From positions 1,240,001-1,304,000 of the forward strand of contig NC_014002.1 of NCBI RefSeq assembly GCF_000025865.1: DNA of 64,000 nucleotides, given 5' to 3'. The translations under genes and the position numbers were made by a program. The notes under the pieces are model-generated. The model saw only the letters and a list, made by a program, of their open reading frames with translations, was not told the DNA's origin and did no database searches. The DNA comes from Methanohalophilus mahii DSM 5219 (GTDB lineage: Archaea; Halobacteriota; Methanosarcinia; Methanosarcinales; Methanosarcinaceae). Positions 10,685 to 19,587 of the stretch are shown here, one piece after another (the first letter of the stretch is position 1; each line of letters opens with the position of its first letter).

Positions 10685-10852
10685 CAACTCACCTCTATGA
10701 ATTAATCGATATTGCACAAATACATATAGTATTCTTTGTATAACAATATATAATTCGTACTTCATAGTATTTAATTACAATAGAGAATAGAAGAATTTAC
10801 AAACTCAAGTATAAAAAGAAATACACAATAATTAATTACATAATTATAAAAT

Positions 10853-10931
10853 GGCGGGCGTGAAGGGAGTTGAACCCCTGACTTACAGCTTAGGAGGCTG
10901 CCGCCATATCCTGGCTAGGCCACACGCCCGC
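10853..10931 (-). tRNA. tRNA-Arg (CCT)
   Basis: On the minus strand the acceptor strands GCGGGCG and CGCCCGC pair perfectly, the anticodon arm GCAGC-CTCCTAA-GCTGT carries CCT, and the T arm has GGGGTTCAACTCCC. Anticodon CCU reads AGG (arginine). CCA is not encoded. No intron is visible. Confidence 0.95.
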
Positions 10932-11001
10932 TTCCGACACATCCTGAATGTAAAAACAATCATTTATACTTATTGGTAAAATCAAATCCCGAAAAATTCT
11001 T

Positions 11002-11394
11002 TCAGTCAAATTTGCTGGTATATGGTTTAATATCAATTACAGGAGTACCATCTATAGCGTCAAGACCTTCCACTTCCAGGGTTAATCCGTCTACCGAAAG
11101 CAAGTTTACGGTTGTTATCCCTATACCATTTGGCCGATGTGGACTGCGGGTGGCAAATAGCCCCACCAATTTACCATCGGTTCGACGTTTTTGCTTTAAT
11201 TTATAGCCATGACTTTTGTCAAAATGAAACAATATCTGGATTTTGTTAAATTCTTTAATCCCTTCCAATGCTTCTGCAAAATCGGGATAGATTTCAATAA
11301 AGGAAATTGATGAATACATTTTTTCATCAAATACAGGTTCTTTAAAGGTACTTTTCACATAACCAACAGATTCCGGATAACATGTATTTTTCAT
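11002..11394 (-). CDS. trmO: tRNA (N6-threonylcarbamoyladenosine37-N6)-methyltransferase TrmO
   Basis: SAM-dependent methyltransferase of the UPF0066/TrmO beta-barrel family that adds a methyl group to t6A37 of tRNA. Signature segments are SVGYVKST at the start, KSHGYKLKQKRR, GLFATRSPHRPNGIGITTVNL (the SAM-binding core) and LDAIDGTPVIDIKPY. ATG at 11394 begins MKNTCYPE; the longer reading to 11439 has no better ribosome site. Archaeal members lack the C-terminal extension of bacterial enzymes, and the 130-residue length fits this. Confidence 0.85.
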   Translation of the reverse strand: MKNTCYPESVGYVKSTFKEPVFDEKMYSSISFIEIYPDFAEALEGIKEFNKIQILFHFDKSHGYKLKQKRRTDGKLVGLFATRSPHRPNGIGITTVNLLSVDGLTLEVEGLDAIDGTPVIDIKPYTSKFD

Positions 11395-11472
11395 GTAGTA
11401 ATCATACCTATTATTAAATAAAAATATGATGGGAAACACTTATTGTGATTTGCCTACAAAATTTACGGCTGC

Positions 11473-11655
11473 TTAATCCATCAACAAAAGAGCCTTATTT
11501 GGACAATGAGAAACACATTGCCCGCAAGCATTACACTTTTGCATGTCTATTTGAACGCGTCCGGCACTACAGAAAATTGCATTCTCACCACAAATAGATA
11601 TACATTTTCTACAGCCTTTGCATCCAAATACGGCTACATGTGACCCATAAACCAT
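11473..11655 (-). CDS. 2[4Fe-4S] ferredoxin
   Basis: A 60-residue bacterial-type ferredoxin. Two cluster motifs are seen: CKGCRKCISIC near residue 12 and CNACGQCVSHCP near residue 41. The first lacks the usual proline after its fourth cysteine (CG instead of CP), which may affect potential. It is divergent from a radical SAM gene 79 bases away, so a role as its electron donor is possible but only inferred. Confidence 0.85.
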   Translation of the reverse strand: MVYGSHVAVFGCKGCRKCISICGENAIFCSAGRVQIDMQKCNACGQCVSHCPNKALLLMD

Positions 11656-11734
11656 GAAATGTTGTCTGATTTCATATTAGTTAATCCTGATGGTTTAAGA
11701 AAAAGTTATATACTGAAATATTCATGCAAAAGCA

Positions 11735-12781
11735 ATGGCAAATATCCAGCAAGCAGAAGCAGGCTCTTTTTACAGTTATCTTTCAACCGGTTGCAAAATG
11801 TGCCGCGAAGGTGCAAAAATGGTATTGTACGTAACCGGTCGTTGCGGTAAGAATTGTTTCTATTGTCCGCTATCAGAAGAGAGAAGAATCGATACCGTAT
11901 ATGCCAATGAAAAAAAAGTTCAATGCGACGATGAAGTAATAGAAGAAAGCATGCGTATGCAGGCCATGGGAGCAGGAATTACTGGTGGTGAACCACTCCT
12001 TGAAATAAAAAGGGTCTTGTATTACATCCATCTACTGAAAAGCACTTTCGGAAAAAAATACCATATTCATCTCTATACTGCCTTACCCGTAGATGAAAAA
12101 ACAATTGATAATCTTGTTGAAGCAGGACTGGATGAGATACGTTTCCACCCCCCTCTGCAGGAATGGGGAAATATTGAAAAAAGTAAATTTAAAACAGCAA
12201 TCATCAATTGTAAACAATCAGGACTTGAAACCGGAATAGAAGTGCCTGCAATAGAAGGTATTGGAAAGTTTGTTGATTTGTGTAATACCGTTGACTGTTT
12301 CATCAATTTCAATGAACTGGAATTTACAGAAACAAATTACGGGCAATTACATCGCAGAGGATACAAATTAAAAGATGATATTTCAAATGCTGTAGCAGGA
12401 TCACGAGATAGCGCAGTAAAAATCCTAAAAAGTTTTAAAAGGGCCCATTTCTGTTCATCTGCTTACAAAGATGCCATCCAGCTAAGGAAACGTCTTATCA
12501 GGATTGCGGAAAATACATCTCGCCCATTTGATGAAATAACCGATGATGGTACGATCATATTTGGAATAATACATACCAAAAATACTGCTAAAATACTTGA
12601 GCAATTGCAGGAATTTGAAGTTCCTGAAGAAATGTATGAAATAAAGGAAAATATTATTGAGATCGCATCCTGGATACTTGAAGATATTGCAGATGATATC
12701 AGGGATGTCAGTGACAAACTTGAAATTATTGAAAGATATCCTACCTCAGACGGTCTGATTGTAGAAAGCATGCCGGTTTGA
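11735..12781 (+). CDS. Radical SAM protein (COG2108-like)
   Basis: Archaeal radical SAM protein related to pyruvate formate-lyase activating enzymes; substrate unknown. The cluster motif is CGKNCFYCPLS near residue 37, preceded by another cysteine pair, GCKMCREGAK, and followed by GAGITGGEPLLE, the glycine-rich SAM-binding strand. DEIRFHPPLQEWGN and ETGIEVPAIEGIG are the following barrel strands, and a C-terminal accessory domain of ~100 residues contains an acidic coiled region. The divergent ferredoxin may reduce it. The chosen ATG follows a promoter-like ATATACTG; there is no strong ribosome site. Confidence 0.8.
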   Translation: MANIQQAEAGSFYSYLSTGCKMCREGAKMVLYVTGRCGKNCFYCPLSEERRIDTVYANEKKVQCDDEVIEESMRMQAMGAGITGGEPLLEIKRVLYYIHLLKSTFGKKYHIHLYTALPVDEKTIDNLVEAGLDEIRFHPPLQEWGNIEKSKFKTAIINCKQSGLETGIEVPAIEGIGKFVDLCNTVDCFINFNELEFTETNYGQLHRRGYKLKDDISNAVAGSRDSAVKILKSFKRAHFCSSAYKDAIQLRKRLIRIAENTSRPFDEITDDGTIIFGIIHTKNTAKILEQLQEFEVPEEMYEIKENIIEIASWILEDIADDIRDVSDKLEIIERYPTSDGLIVESMPV

Positions 12782-12989
12782 AATGCAAAGGTGTCATGAA
12801 ACTATAAAATAAAACAATATGTTTTTATGTTAAAATGAAGTATAAAAGGCAGTTCAAGTCTTAAAAGAAGGCAGATAGTATCCTGCATCAGAAAATAAAA
12901 GGTCTTGCGATTGTTTCTTTTAAGGGATACATATTACAAGTTAGCATAAATATATATGCAAAAATAACATAGTTTAGATAGAGGTGTTC

Positions 12990-13295
12990 GTGCTGGAAAC
13001 CATAGAAAACCGGGTAAGATCAAGGCTGATAAAATATCTTGGCCGGGATGACACAGGGATACGCAAAGTGGTCCTTAAATTGTTCCTTGACGGCGGGAAA
13101 TATACCACCAATGATATCTATAAATTCCTTCACGAAAAGGATTTTGATATAAGTTACAGGGGAGTTTCAGCTATGGTTGGGCTCATGAATACACGCCTGG
13201 GAATCCTGAGCATTGATGTAACCGGCGATCACAATATCTATTTATTAAAAAATGATTACAGGGATATCGTGCGTTCAGTACTTGACAATTATTAA
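12990..13295 (+). CDS. DUF2551 family protein
   Basis: Small archaeal protein of unknown function. The sequence reads as a winged-helix: RSRLIKYLGRDDTGIRKVVLKLFLDGG, then YTTNDIYKFLHEKDFDISYRGVSAMVG, a recognition-like helix, and GILSIDVTGDHNIYLLKNDY as a beta wing. The GTG at 12990 is preferred to one at 12984 because GAGG at 12981-12984 is spaced for it. An upstream AT-rich TATA-like stretch lies near 12946-12956. A DNA-binding role is inferred from shape only. Confidence 0.7.
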   Translation: MLETIENRVRSRLIKYLGRDDTGIRKVVLKLFLDGGKYTTNDIYKFLHEKDFDISYRGVSAMVGLMNTRLGILSIDVTGDHNIYLLKNDYRDIVRSVLDNY

Positions 13296-13318
13296 CATCA
13301 CCTGTAGCTCTGATAATA

Positions 13319-14206
13319 ATGTGGCGGATATTACCTGAACTGTTGTATAAAGGATATGAGTTTTTTCTGGAAAAAGATATTCGTAATTCTAAATTGCCAC
13401 AGCATATTGCTATTATAATGGATGGAAACCGCAGATACGCCAAAAAACTTGGTAAATTTACCTCATACGGCCATACCCGGGGAGCCGATATTACTGAAAA
13501 AGTCATTGAATGGTCCTATGAAAACGGCATTAAGGAACTAACAATATATGCTTTTTCGACTGAAAATTTCAGCAGGAAAAAAGATGAGAAGAAAAGCATA
13601 CTAAAACTTATAGGAACCAGACTTGAAGAAATGTGTGTTGATGAAAGGACACATAAAAGACGTCTGAAGGTACGTATAATAGGAGACAGAGACCTTTTAC
13701 CCGGGGACCTCTTGCAGAGTATTGATAAAGTTGAGATGGCAACAAAGGATTATGACAGTCTAAAACTTAACATTGCAATTGCTTATGGCGGGAGACAGGA
13801 TATCATACAGGCTATACGTGAAGTTGCCAGAAAGGTCAAAGTCGGGGATATCAAAACGGGCGAAATAACTGAAAAAACCATATCCAGACACCTCTATCCG
13901 GAAGAAAATTCACCTGTATCAAATGTTGATCTCATAATCCGCACAGGAGGAAATGAAAGGGTTTCGAATTTCCTTCCCTGGCAGGCATGTGGAAATGAAT
14001 GTGCAGCCTATTTCTGCGCTCCCTACTGGCCGGATTTCAGGAAAATCGATTTCCTTCGATCCATCCGTACATACCAGCAGAGACAGGAGGAAAGAAGCAG
14101 AACACTTTCAAACAGGACACTGCATTTTATCCATGATATAGAGAGAAAACTGGATGTAAGAGATGTTGATTCTCAAACAAAAAAAATACCTGAAAAAAAT
14201 AGCTAA
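13319..14206 (+). CDS. uppS: cis-Polyprenyl diphosphate synthase
   Basis: Condenses isopentenyl diphosphate into long cis-polyprenyl diphosphate, the lipid carrier for archaeal N-glycosylation. Signature segments: HIAIIMDGNRRYAKKLG with catalytic Asp, GHTRGADITEKVIEWS, LTIYAFSTENFSR, NIAIAYGGRQDIIQA and near the end DLIIRTGGNERVSNFLPWQ plus YFCAPYWPDF. The N-terminal ~30 residues before the core are an archaeal extension. Length of 295 residues is normal. It starts 23 bases after the DUF2551 gene, so one transcript is likely. Confidence 0.93.
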   Translation: MWRILPELLYKGYEFFLEKDIRNSKLPQHIAIIMDGNRRYAKKLGKFTSYGHTRGADITEKVIEWSYENGIKELTIYAFSTENFSRKKDEKKSILKLIGTRLEEMCVDERTHKRRLKVRIIGDRDLLPGDLLQSIDKVEMATKDYDSLKLNIAIAYGGRQDIIQAIREVARKVKVGDIKTGEITEKTISRHLYPEENSPVSNVDLIIRTGGNERVSNFLPWQACGNECAAYFCAPYWPDFRKIDFLRSIRTYQQRQEERSRTLSNRTLHFIHDIERKLDVRDVDSQTKKIPEKNS

Positions 14207-14217
14207 AATTCATAAAA

Positions 14218-14272
14218 GGCCGGTATCATCAGAAACCATGACGGGAGGGTAATGAAAACCGGCCAGCCTTTT
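14218..14272. terminator. Possible bidirectional terminator hairpin
   Basis: GGCCGGT (14218-14224) pairs with ACCGGCC (14258-14264), followed by AGCCTTTTTATT. It lies between convergent uppS and the 24-codon minus-strand gene, so it could end both transcripts. The 33-base loop is long, which makes the call moderate. Confidence 0.4.
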
Positions 14273-14277
14273 TATTG

Positions 14278-14352
14278 TTAATTGTTTCTAAAGTGGTCCA
14301 GTTTTTCATAGCGTTTTGTTCTCTCTATAAGTCCTTTGAAGAATTCATCCAT
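14278..14352 (-). CDS. 24-residue small protein with consensus ribosome site
   Basis: A short minus-strand frame of 24 codons, MDEFFKGLIERTKRYEKL plus DHFRNN, followed by TAA. GAGGTGATC ends five bases before the ATG and is an exact match to the archaeal 16S anti-Shine-Dalgarno complement. Further upstream on the same strand AGTTTATATTC can serve as a TATA box at suitable distance. The peptide should form one amphipathic basic helix. I recognise no family. The unusually good translation signals are the reason to call it a gene. Confidence 0.6.
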   Translation of the reverse strand: MDEFFKGLIERTKRYEKLDHFRNN

Positions 14353-14507
14353 ACTGATCACCTCAATAAGAAATAAGAATATAAACTATTTTAAGGACCT
14401 CCAAGCAAGGTGAAAGTAATATAGAAGATTAAAAAAACCACTCATCAGACAATATTTATTTATTCTTCCGGATAGGTTATGAAAATACCTGGTGTATGGA
14501 GTTGAAA

Positions 14508-15518
14508 ATGAAGCCTGTTGACATTTATGGGAATGTATTTTACAATGAGGATTGCATTACAGGAGCTGCAACTCATATACCTGATGAGTCGGTAGATCTG
14601 ATTATTACCGATCCTCCATATGGGATAAAAGGGGACAAATTACATCAGCATTACAATAGAGATGAAAATTTCGTAGTTGATGGATACGTAGAAATCCCGG
14701 AAGCCAAATATGCAGATTTCAGTCTGGCCTGGATAAAAGAAGCAGAAAGAATTCTAAAACCCGGTGGCTCCATATACATTGTTTCCGGATACACAAATCT
14801 CTATCATATCCTCCATGCCCTGTACCAGACAAATCTGGAAGAGATCAATCACATAATATGGAAATACAATTTTGGTGTTTATACAAAAACAAAATACGTA
14901 TCCTCCCATTATCATATTTTATATTACCAAAAGGCCGGCAAAAGTCGCACCTTTAATCTGGAATCAAGATACGGAACCTGTGAAAAAACAGAAGATGGTA
15001 GATCTCTGAATTACAGGGACAGGGAAGATGTCTGGATAATTAACAGGGAGTACAAACCCGGCAAGGTTAAAAATAAAAATGAACTGCCCCACAAACTCCT
15101 GAAGAAAATTATTCAATACAGTAGTAATGAAGGCGACCTAGTTTGTGACATGTTCCTGGGTGGTTTCTCAACTCCAACTGTTGCAATCGGCCTTAATAGG
15201 CGTTGCACCGGTTTTGAAATATCAGAGACGATGTTTAGGGCAAAAACCCGGGAAATTGACCAGAGCAATGTCATTAAACCAGGATTTATGGTCCCGGAAT
15301 TACGCGAACCTGTCATCAAGAATCTGGAAAACCAGGGAAGACCCTGGACTTCAAAGGAAGAAGATTACCTGCTTACGAGGTACAGGGAATTACGTCAAAG
15401 TGGACAAAACAAAAAAGATACCATAGAGATAATTGGAGAGGAATTGGGCAGAGGTAGATGGAGCATCGAGAAAGCAATTAAAAAAATTAGCAAAAAAGAT
15501 GATAACAGGCAATCATAA
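14508..15518 (+). CDS. DNA methyltransferase (N4/N6 amino-type), solitary
   Basis: Site-specific amino-methyltransferase of the beta-class order: catalytic motif IV DLIITDPPYGIKGD precedes the SAM-binding motif I region DMFLGGFSTPTVAIGLNRRCTGFEIS. A central PPY-linked stretch, WKYNFGVYTKTKYVSSHYHI, fits the target recognition part. The last ~50 residues (PWTSKEEDYLLTRYRELRQS) look like a SANT/Myb-type helical domain fused at the C-terminus, which is unusual. ATG at 14508 follows GGAG at 14498-14501. No restriction endonuclease is adjacent, so it appears to be an orphan enzyme. Confidence 0.85.
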   Translation: MKPVDIYGNVFYNEDCITGAATHIPDESVDLIITDPPYGIKGDKLHQHYNRDENFVVDGYVEIPEAKYADFSLAWIKEAERILKPGGSIYIVSGYTNLYHILHALYQTNLEEINHIIWKYNFGVYTKTKYVSSHYHILYYQKAGKSRTFNLESRYGTCEKTEDGRSLNYRDREDVWIINREYKPGKVKNKNELPHKLLKKIIQYSSNEGDLVCDMFLGGFSTPTVAIGLNRRCTGFEISETMFRAKTREIDQSNVIKPGFMVPELREPVIKNLENQGRPWTSKEEDYLLTRYRELRQSGQNKKDTIEIIGEELGRGRWSIEKAIKKISKKDDNRQS

Positions 15519-15547
15519 TCGAACCAATTAACAGGAACTAACCCAGA

Positions 15548-16519
15548 TTACAATTTAATTCCTGTGGTATAATTAATTGTTTTTGATGTGGGAAACACAA
15601 ACGAAAACACACTATTTTTTAGCAGAAACGAATCCAGATTTGTACCATCTTTAAAAATATCGCTTAGAAAAATGGTCCTGCGAACACCTTTTATTTCGAT
15701 GAATTTACGCGGGAAGGCAGGGATGTCCCAACCTGTAATATGTTCTATCAGTTCAAACATCGCAAGGATACAGGCTCTTTCATATTCAGTAGATGTCCAC
15801 TGGCATTGATAACCGGAAAGACCCAGATGATAAGAACTAACCTGTCCCTTTGAGGTATTCAAACCTGTTTTTTTAAGGAGAGGGAACAGCCATTCGGATA
15901 ATAAATATTCAAACTTATACGTATCAATTAAGTCGAAAGAATCCATAAATGCCTGGGATCTGAAAAAATTCATCACCCATTCATGAACATTCGATCTGAA
16001 TCTGTGACGCTGTCCATTTACATAAGAGGAATCTGCAAGCCATACAAGGCTTCTGGTCTTTGCATCCATGCCAGACTCAGATTCAAACAACCAGAGAAGA
16101 AAGTGGATAGTACTTAAGGGGTATTTCCTCCTGTAACTTTGAAGATAGATCCCCCTTAAAAGGTTCGGATTCAGTGAGCTTAAATGACCTTCAAGGCAGT
16201 CCTTACAGCTAGATCCTATTATGTGATGTCCAATGGAGAAAATGCATGGATGATATATATCCAGATCCACAGCAATATATTTTCCTTCAAGCAACTTATT
16301 GTGGAAATGCTCCACGGTAGCTGAAAAACTTAATGTTTTATAGTCATAAACACCAACTATGTCCCATCCAAATTTTGTTTTAAGTAAAGAGGCACTCAGA
16401 AGAGAATCAAGGTCATTGCCAATAATCATACCCTCAATGTTCTGTGGATTACAGAATGGATAAAAATTTCTAACAATAGTCGAAGGAACATTGCACTCCC
16501 TATCCCTCAAAACAGACAT
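15548..16519 (-). CDS. Uncharacterised protein with DHH-like N-terminus
   Basis: 323 residues; I do not recognise the family firmly. The N-terminal part, GMIIGNDLDSLLSASLLKTK followed by YIAVDLDIYHP and SIGHHI, recalls the strand order of DHH phosphoesterases (Asp-x-Asp, then Asp and His-His), but the spacing is altered. A CKDC pair follows near residue 130. The C-terminal half is helical and rich in aromatic residues. GGAGATTGAA precedes the ATG. The next upstream gene on the same strand also has a CKDC motif, so they may work together. Confidence 0.6.
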   Translation of the reverse strand: MSVLRDRECNVPSTIVRNFYPFCNPQNIEGMIIGNDLDSLLSASLLKTKFGWDIVGVYDYKTLSFSATVEHFHNKLLEGKYIAVDLDIYHPCIFSIGHHIIGSSCKDCLEGHLSSLNPNLLRGIYLQSYRRKYPLSTIHFLLWLFESESGMDAKTRSLVWLADSSYVNGQRHRFRSNVHEWVMNFFRSQAFMDSFDLIDTYKFEYLLSEWLFPLLKKTGLNTSKGQVSSYHLGLSGYQCQWTSTEYERACILAMFELIEHITGWDIPAFPRKFIEIKGVRRTIFLSDIFKDGTNLDSFLLKNSVFSFVFPTSKTINYTTGIKL

Positions 16520-16672
16520 TTCAATCTCCTTTTACATCATATAAATCTAAAACTTACGCCCATAAATAAACCAATTTTCGATTATTGAATGTATAAAATG
16601 AGATCTAGCATTAATACTTTATTAATTTATTGCCGATTATAGAGGTTTATGCAAAAAAAGATGAAATCAGAG

Positions 16673-17296
16673 TTAAAAAATACAAACTTCAGCGAGTTCG
16701 CAATATTCCATATTTGCACAAAAATCCGGTTTTAAATCCAGACCTAACAGGAAAGTTCCCATAGAGTTGTTCGATCCAATACCCATCCTGAATTTGATAT
16801 AGGAATCACTTAACCTTGAGGGTAATGCAACCATAGCTTCTGAAACAGAGAGGACATTCTCAACTTCAGGGAAAGGTTTTGCCTGAATTAACATTTCAAG
16901 TTCTAAATCCGGTGATTTCAGGCGCTTGAAAATGTCATTATAGAACACTATGTTACCCATCACACAGCAATCCTTGCATTTTTCGAGTCGTGCAAGCTCC
17001 AGCGGGTCACTGATATCTTCACCCACAATTTCATCCCCGTATATGAGTTTCAGATTATTTTCTGGCCAGTCGTATTCCTCATTTGTAAGGAAAGAAACAA
17101 GAATTTGTGAACCCAGTGTTTTTTTAATACCGGTATTATTTTTAATTCCAAGACTGCCGGAGGAATTCTTTTCATCAGAAGACTCAAGCCCAAAAATATG
17201 AGACCTGTCCGCCTGATTGAGTAAAAGAATTTCTTCGATACCTTTTTTTGACCTTAGTGTATTCTCTATTTTACACCAACTATTCTTTATTGAAAT
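16673..17296 (-). CDS. Unknown cysteine-containing protein lacking a normal start codon
   Basis: The frame from 16673 is open back to a TGA near 17334, and its composition looks coding throughout (GIEEILLLNQADRSH, then GSQILVSFLTNEEYDWPE, then DPLELARLEKCKDCCVMGN). The only canonical start inside is a GTG at 17026, which would remove a well-formed N-terminal half. Upstream, AGGGGGAT at 17304-17310 is placed for an ATT at 17296. Either ATT initiation, a mutated start, or a sequence error explains this. C-terminal cysteines (FCANMEYCELAEVC) could bind metal. Function unknown. Confidence 0.5.
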   Translation of the reverse strand: MSIKNSWCKIENTLRSKKGIEEILLLNQADRSHIFGLESSDEKNSSGSLGIKNNTGIKKTLGSQILVSFLTNEEYDWPENNLKLIYGDEIVGEDISDPLELARLEKCKDCCVMGNIVFYNDIFKRLKSPDLELEMLIQAKPFPEVENVLSVSEAMVALPSRLSDSYIKFRMGIGSNNSMGTFLLGLDLKPDFCANMEYCELAEVCIF

Positions 17297-17554
17297 GAAT
17301 TTATCCCCCTTTGAATATGGAGTTTTATTTAATCAACTAAATTTGTAATAACTCAATTCTATTTAACTATTGTGCAAAAAGCAAAACTATCAAATTCACA
17401 TCAAAAGGCAAAAGAGTGTTTTAATTGACCTGCAGTAAATCTTAAACTTCTTAAAATTAGCAAATATCAAGAGCGTCGATGTAATATCATGAGGTCATAA
17501 AAATCAAGAAAGGCAAATAAGCAAATGATTTTTGAACTTTAAAAAGAATTTTGG

Positions 17555-17639
17555 TGCGAGGGAAGGGATTCGAACCCTCGAACTCCTACGAGACTAGGCC
17601 CTCAACCTAGCGCCTTTGGCCTGGCTGGGCAACCCTCGC
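17555..17639 (-). tRNA. tRNA-Leu (GAG)
   Basis: Class II tRNA with long variable arm on the minus strand. Acceptor GCGAGGG pairs with CCCTCGC, the anticodon arm CTAGG-TTGAGGG-CCTAG carries GAG, and the T loop is GGGTTCGAATCCC. CCA is encoded directly after the discriminator A (17552-17554). Reads CUC/CUU leucine codons. Confidence 0.95.
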
Positions 17640-17774
17640 ACGCTGTTGTTTTTCGCCATAAATGGGCTAATACTATATATACGTTACTCATACCAATGTC
17701 GACCCATTTACAAATGGAATTTTTGCTTCTGTCATTAGACCCTATAAAAGGATAATAGGAAAGAGTATCTCCTA

Positions 17775-18575
17775 TTACAATTCACCCAGTATATTATCAA
17801 GGGTTGAAGCTTTCGTCCTGATTGTATTCACTGCATTTATAATTAACTCTTCTGCACTATACGAACCATCGGATTCAAGAGTGAAAATAAAAGATGTATT
17901 ATTCTCACTAACCGAGATTGCATCAATATCACAGGCAGCTACACACTGCTTGCAGAGAGAGCAATTCAAGAGTCTATCGTCCACAACTTCTGCAGATTCC
18001 TTACCAAGGGTCAGTATATCGCGAGGGCATGCCGAAACACATTTTTCGCAGAGATCACAACCCTCTATCTCGATCACGGGCACATTTTTATAGCCACAGG
18101 CAACTCCTGCCTGCCATTTAGCGTGGTCGTGACCATAACCCATTTTTGCAATACCTTCAAGGACAAGTTGTTGTCCGCCTTTAAGCTTAACAACCGCGAT
18201 ATTGGAGTCAGCAGCTTTTATTTTAGGATCTGCGGATACAAGGTCCCCTGAATAAACAGTCTTATCCTCATCCATTGGTGCTTCCACACTTAACGTGAGG
18301 GAAACTGTACAGGCCGGACAACCTTCTTCACATGAACACTCTTCATGAGGAGTGAACTCATTGAAAATTGTTACAAGAGGCACCAAAGCCAGCCTCAAAG
18401 CTATCTGTTCATCATAAAGGACTGAAGTATTGTTGTAAATATTGACTTCATCGATTGCGAGAGTTGGGACATCAGCAAGCATAGCCCGCCTCAATCCGTT
18501 CGCAAAAGCTGCATCCACATCTGACAAAATAAATCTGGCAGATCTATCAGACAGCTCAAGTATATCGATATCCAT
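17775..18575 (-). CDS. rpoD: DNA-directed RNA polymerase subunit D with two [4Fe-4S] motifs
   Basis: Archaeal homologue of bacterial alpha/eukaryotic Rpb3, the assembly platform with subunit L. N-terminal DRSARFILSDVDAAFANGLRRAMLADVPTLA-type dimerisation elements and an insertion with zinc-like cysteines (ECSCEEGCPAC) are seen. The ferredoxin-like domain has two complete cluster motifs, CDLCEKCVSACP and CSLCKQCVAAC. Two clusters are typical of Methanosarcina-type polymerases, where the domain affects assembly in an oxygen-sensitive way. Last gene of the rps13-rps4-rps11 operon; ATG preceded by GAGGTTCCCGAAA. Confidence 0.95.
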   Translation of the reverse strand: MDIDILELSDRSARFILSDVDAAFANGLRRAMLADVPTLAIDEVNIYNNTSVLYDEQIALRLALVPLVTIFNEFTPHEECSCEEGCPACTVSLTLSVEAPMDEDKTVYSGDLVSADPKIKAADSNIAVVKLKGGQQLVLEGIAKMGYGHDHAKWQAGVACGYKNVPVIEIEGCDLCEKCVSACPRDILTLGKESAEVVDDRLLNCSLCKQCVAACDIDAISVSENNTSFIFTLESDGSYSAEELIINAVNTIRTKASTLDNILGEL

Positions 18576-18625
18576 TTTCGGGAACCTCGTGAAATTACAA
18601 ACCTGTCATATGTTTTACACTGTAA

Positions 18626-19009
<384 letters not shown>

Positions 19010-19020
19010 TCAAACCTCCT

Positions 19021-19575
19021 TCATTCCTCCACAAGGGAAGATGCAATCTGAGCTGGTCTCTCCGGGTGTGACTCGGTTGTCATAGGTGATGTTCCATAGT
19101 AATCAATCATCATCTCATCCTGTTTTGATACCAGCATACCAGGAACGGTCAACTTCTTACCATCAATTGCAATATGACCATGGGTAATAAACTGTCTTGC
19201 CTGCTTGGGAGTTCTGGCCAAACCAAGTCTGTGGACAAGGGTCTGAAGCCTTCTTTCAAGGATAACTTCTGTATTTAATGCCAGAATATCATCGATTTCG
19301 GCATCGCCTTTGATCATGGAATAACGAATCAGTCTTGATAGAATCTGGTCTGCTTCAGTCTTTGCGTGACCGGTAAGTTCTGCTTCTGCAGAATCAGCAA
19401 GTAATCTACGGGCATCTGCCCTGTATCGTCTGAGAATACTATCTGCTTTCCAGAGTTCTTTTTTATTCCTGAGGCCGTATTTTTTAATCAGGTCAACCTC
19501 ATTTGCCATACGGGAAGCTTGCCAGGGATGCTTCGGGGTGTCATAACTTTTTCTTTTCTTTCCGGGATAAACCAT
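19021..19575 (-). CDS. rps4: Small ribosomal subunit protein uS4
   Basis: Early-binding 16S rRNA protein. The archaeal N-terminus [16 protein letters not shown] and the S4 RNA-binding domain ([33 protein letters not shown]) are clear. The acidic C-terminal tail of ~30 residues is seen in halophilic or salt-adapted methanogens. AAGGTGATTTGAT-like sequence lies before the ATG at 19575. It lies 12 bases after the uS13 stop. Confidence 0.98.
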   Translation of the reverse strand: MVYPGKKRKSYDTPKHPWQASRMANEVDLIKKYGLRNKKELWKADSILRRYRADARRLLADSAEAELTGHAKTEADQILSRLIRYSMIKGDAEIDDILALNTEVILERRLQTLVHRLGLARTPKQARQFITHGHIAIDGKKLTVPGMLVSKQDEMMIDYYGTSPMTTESHPERPAQIASSLVEE

Positions 19576-19587
19576 ATCAAATCACCT

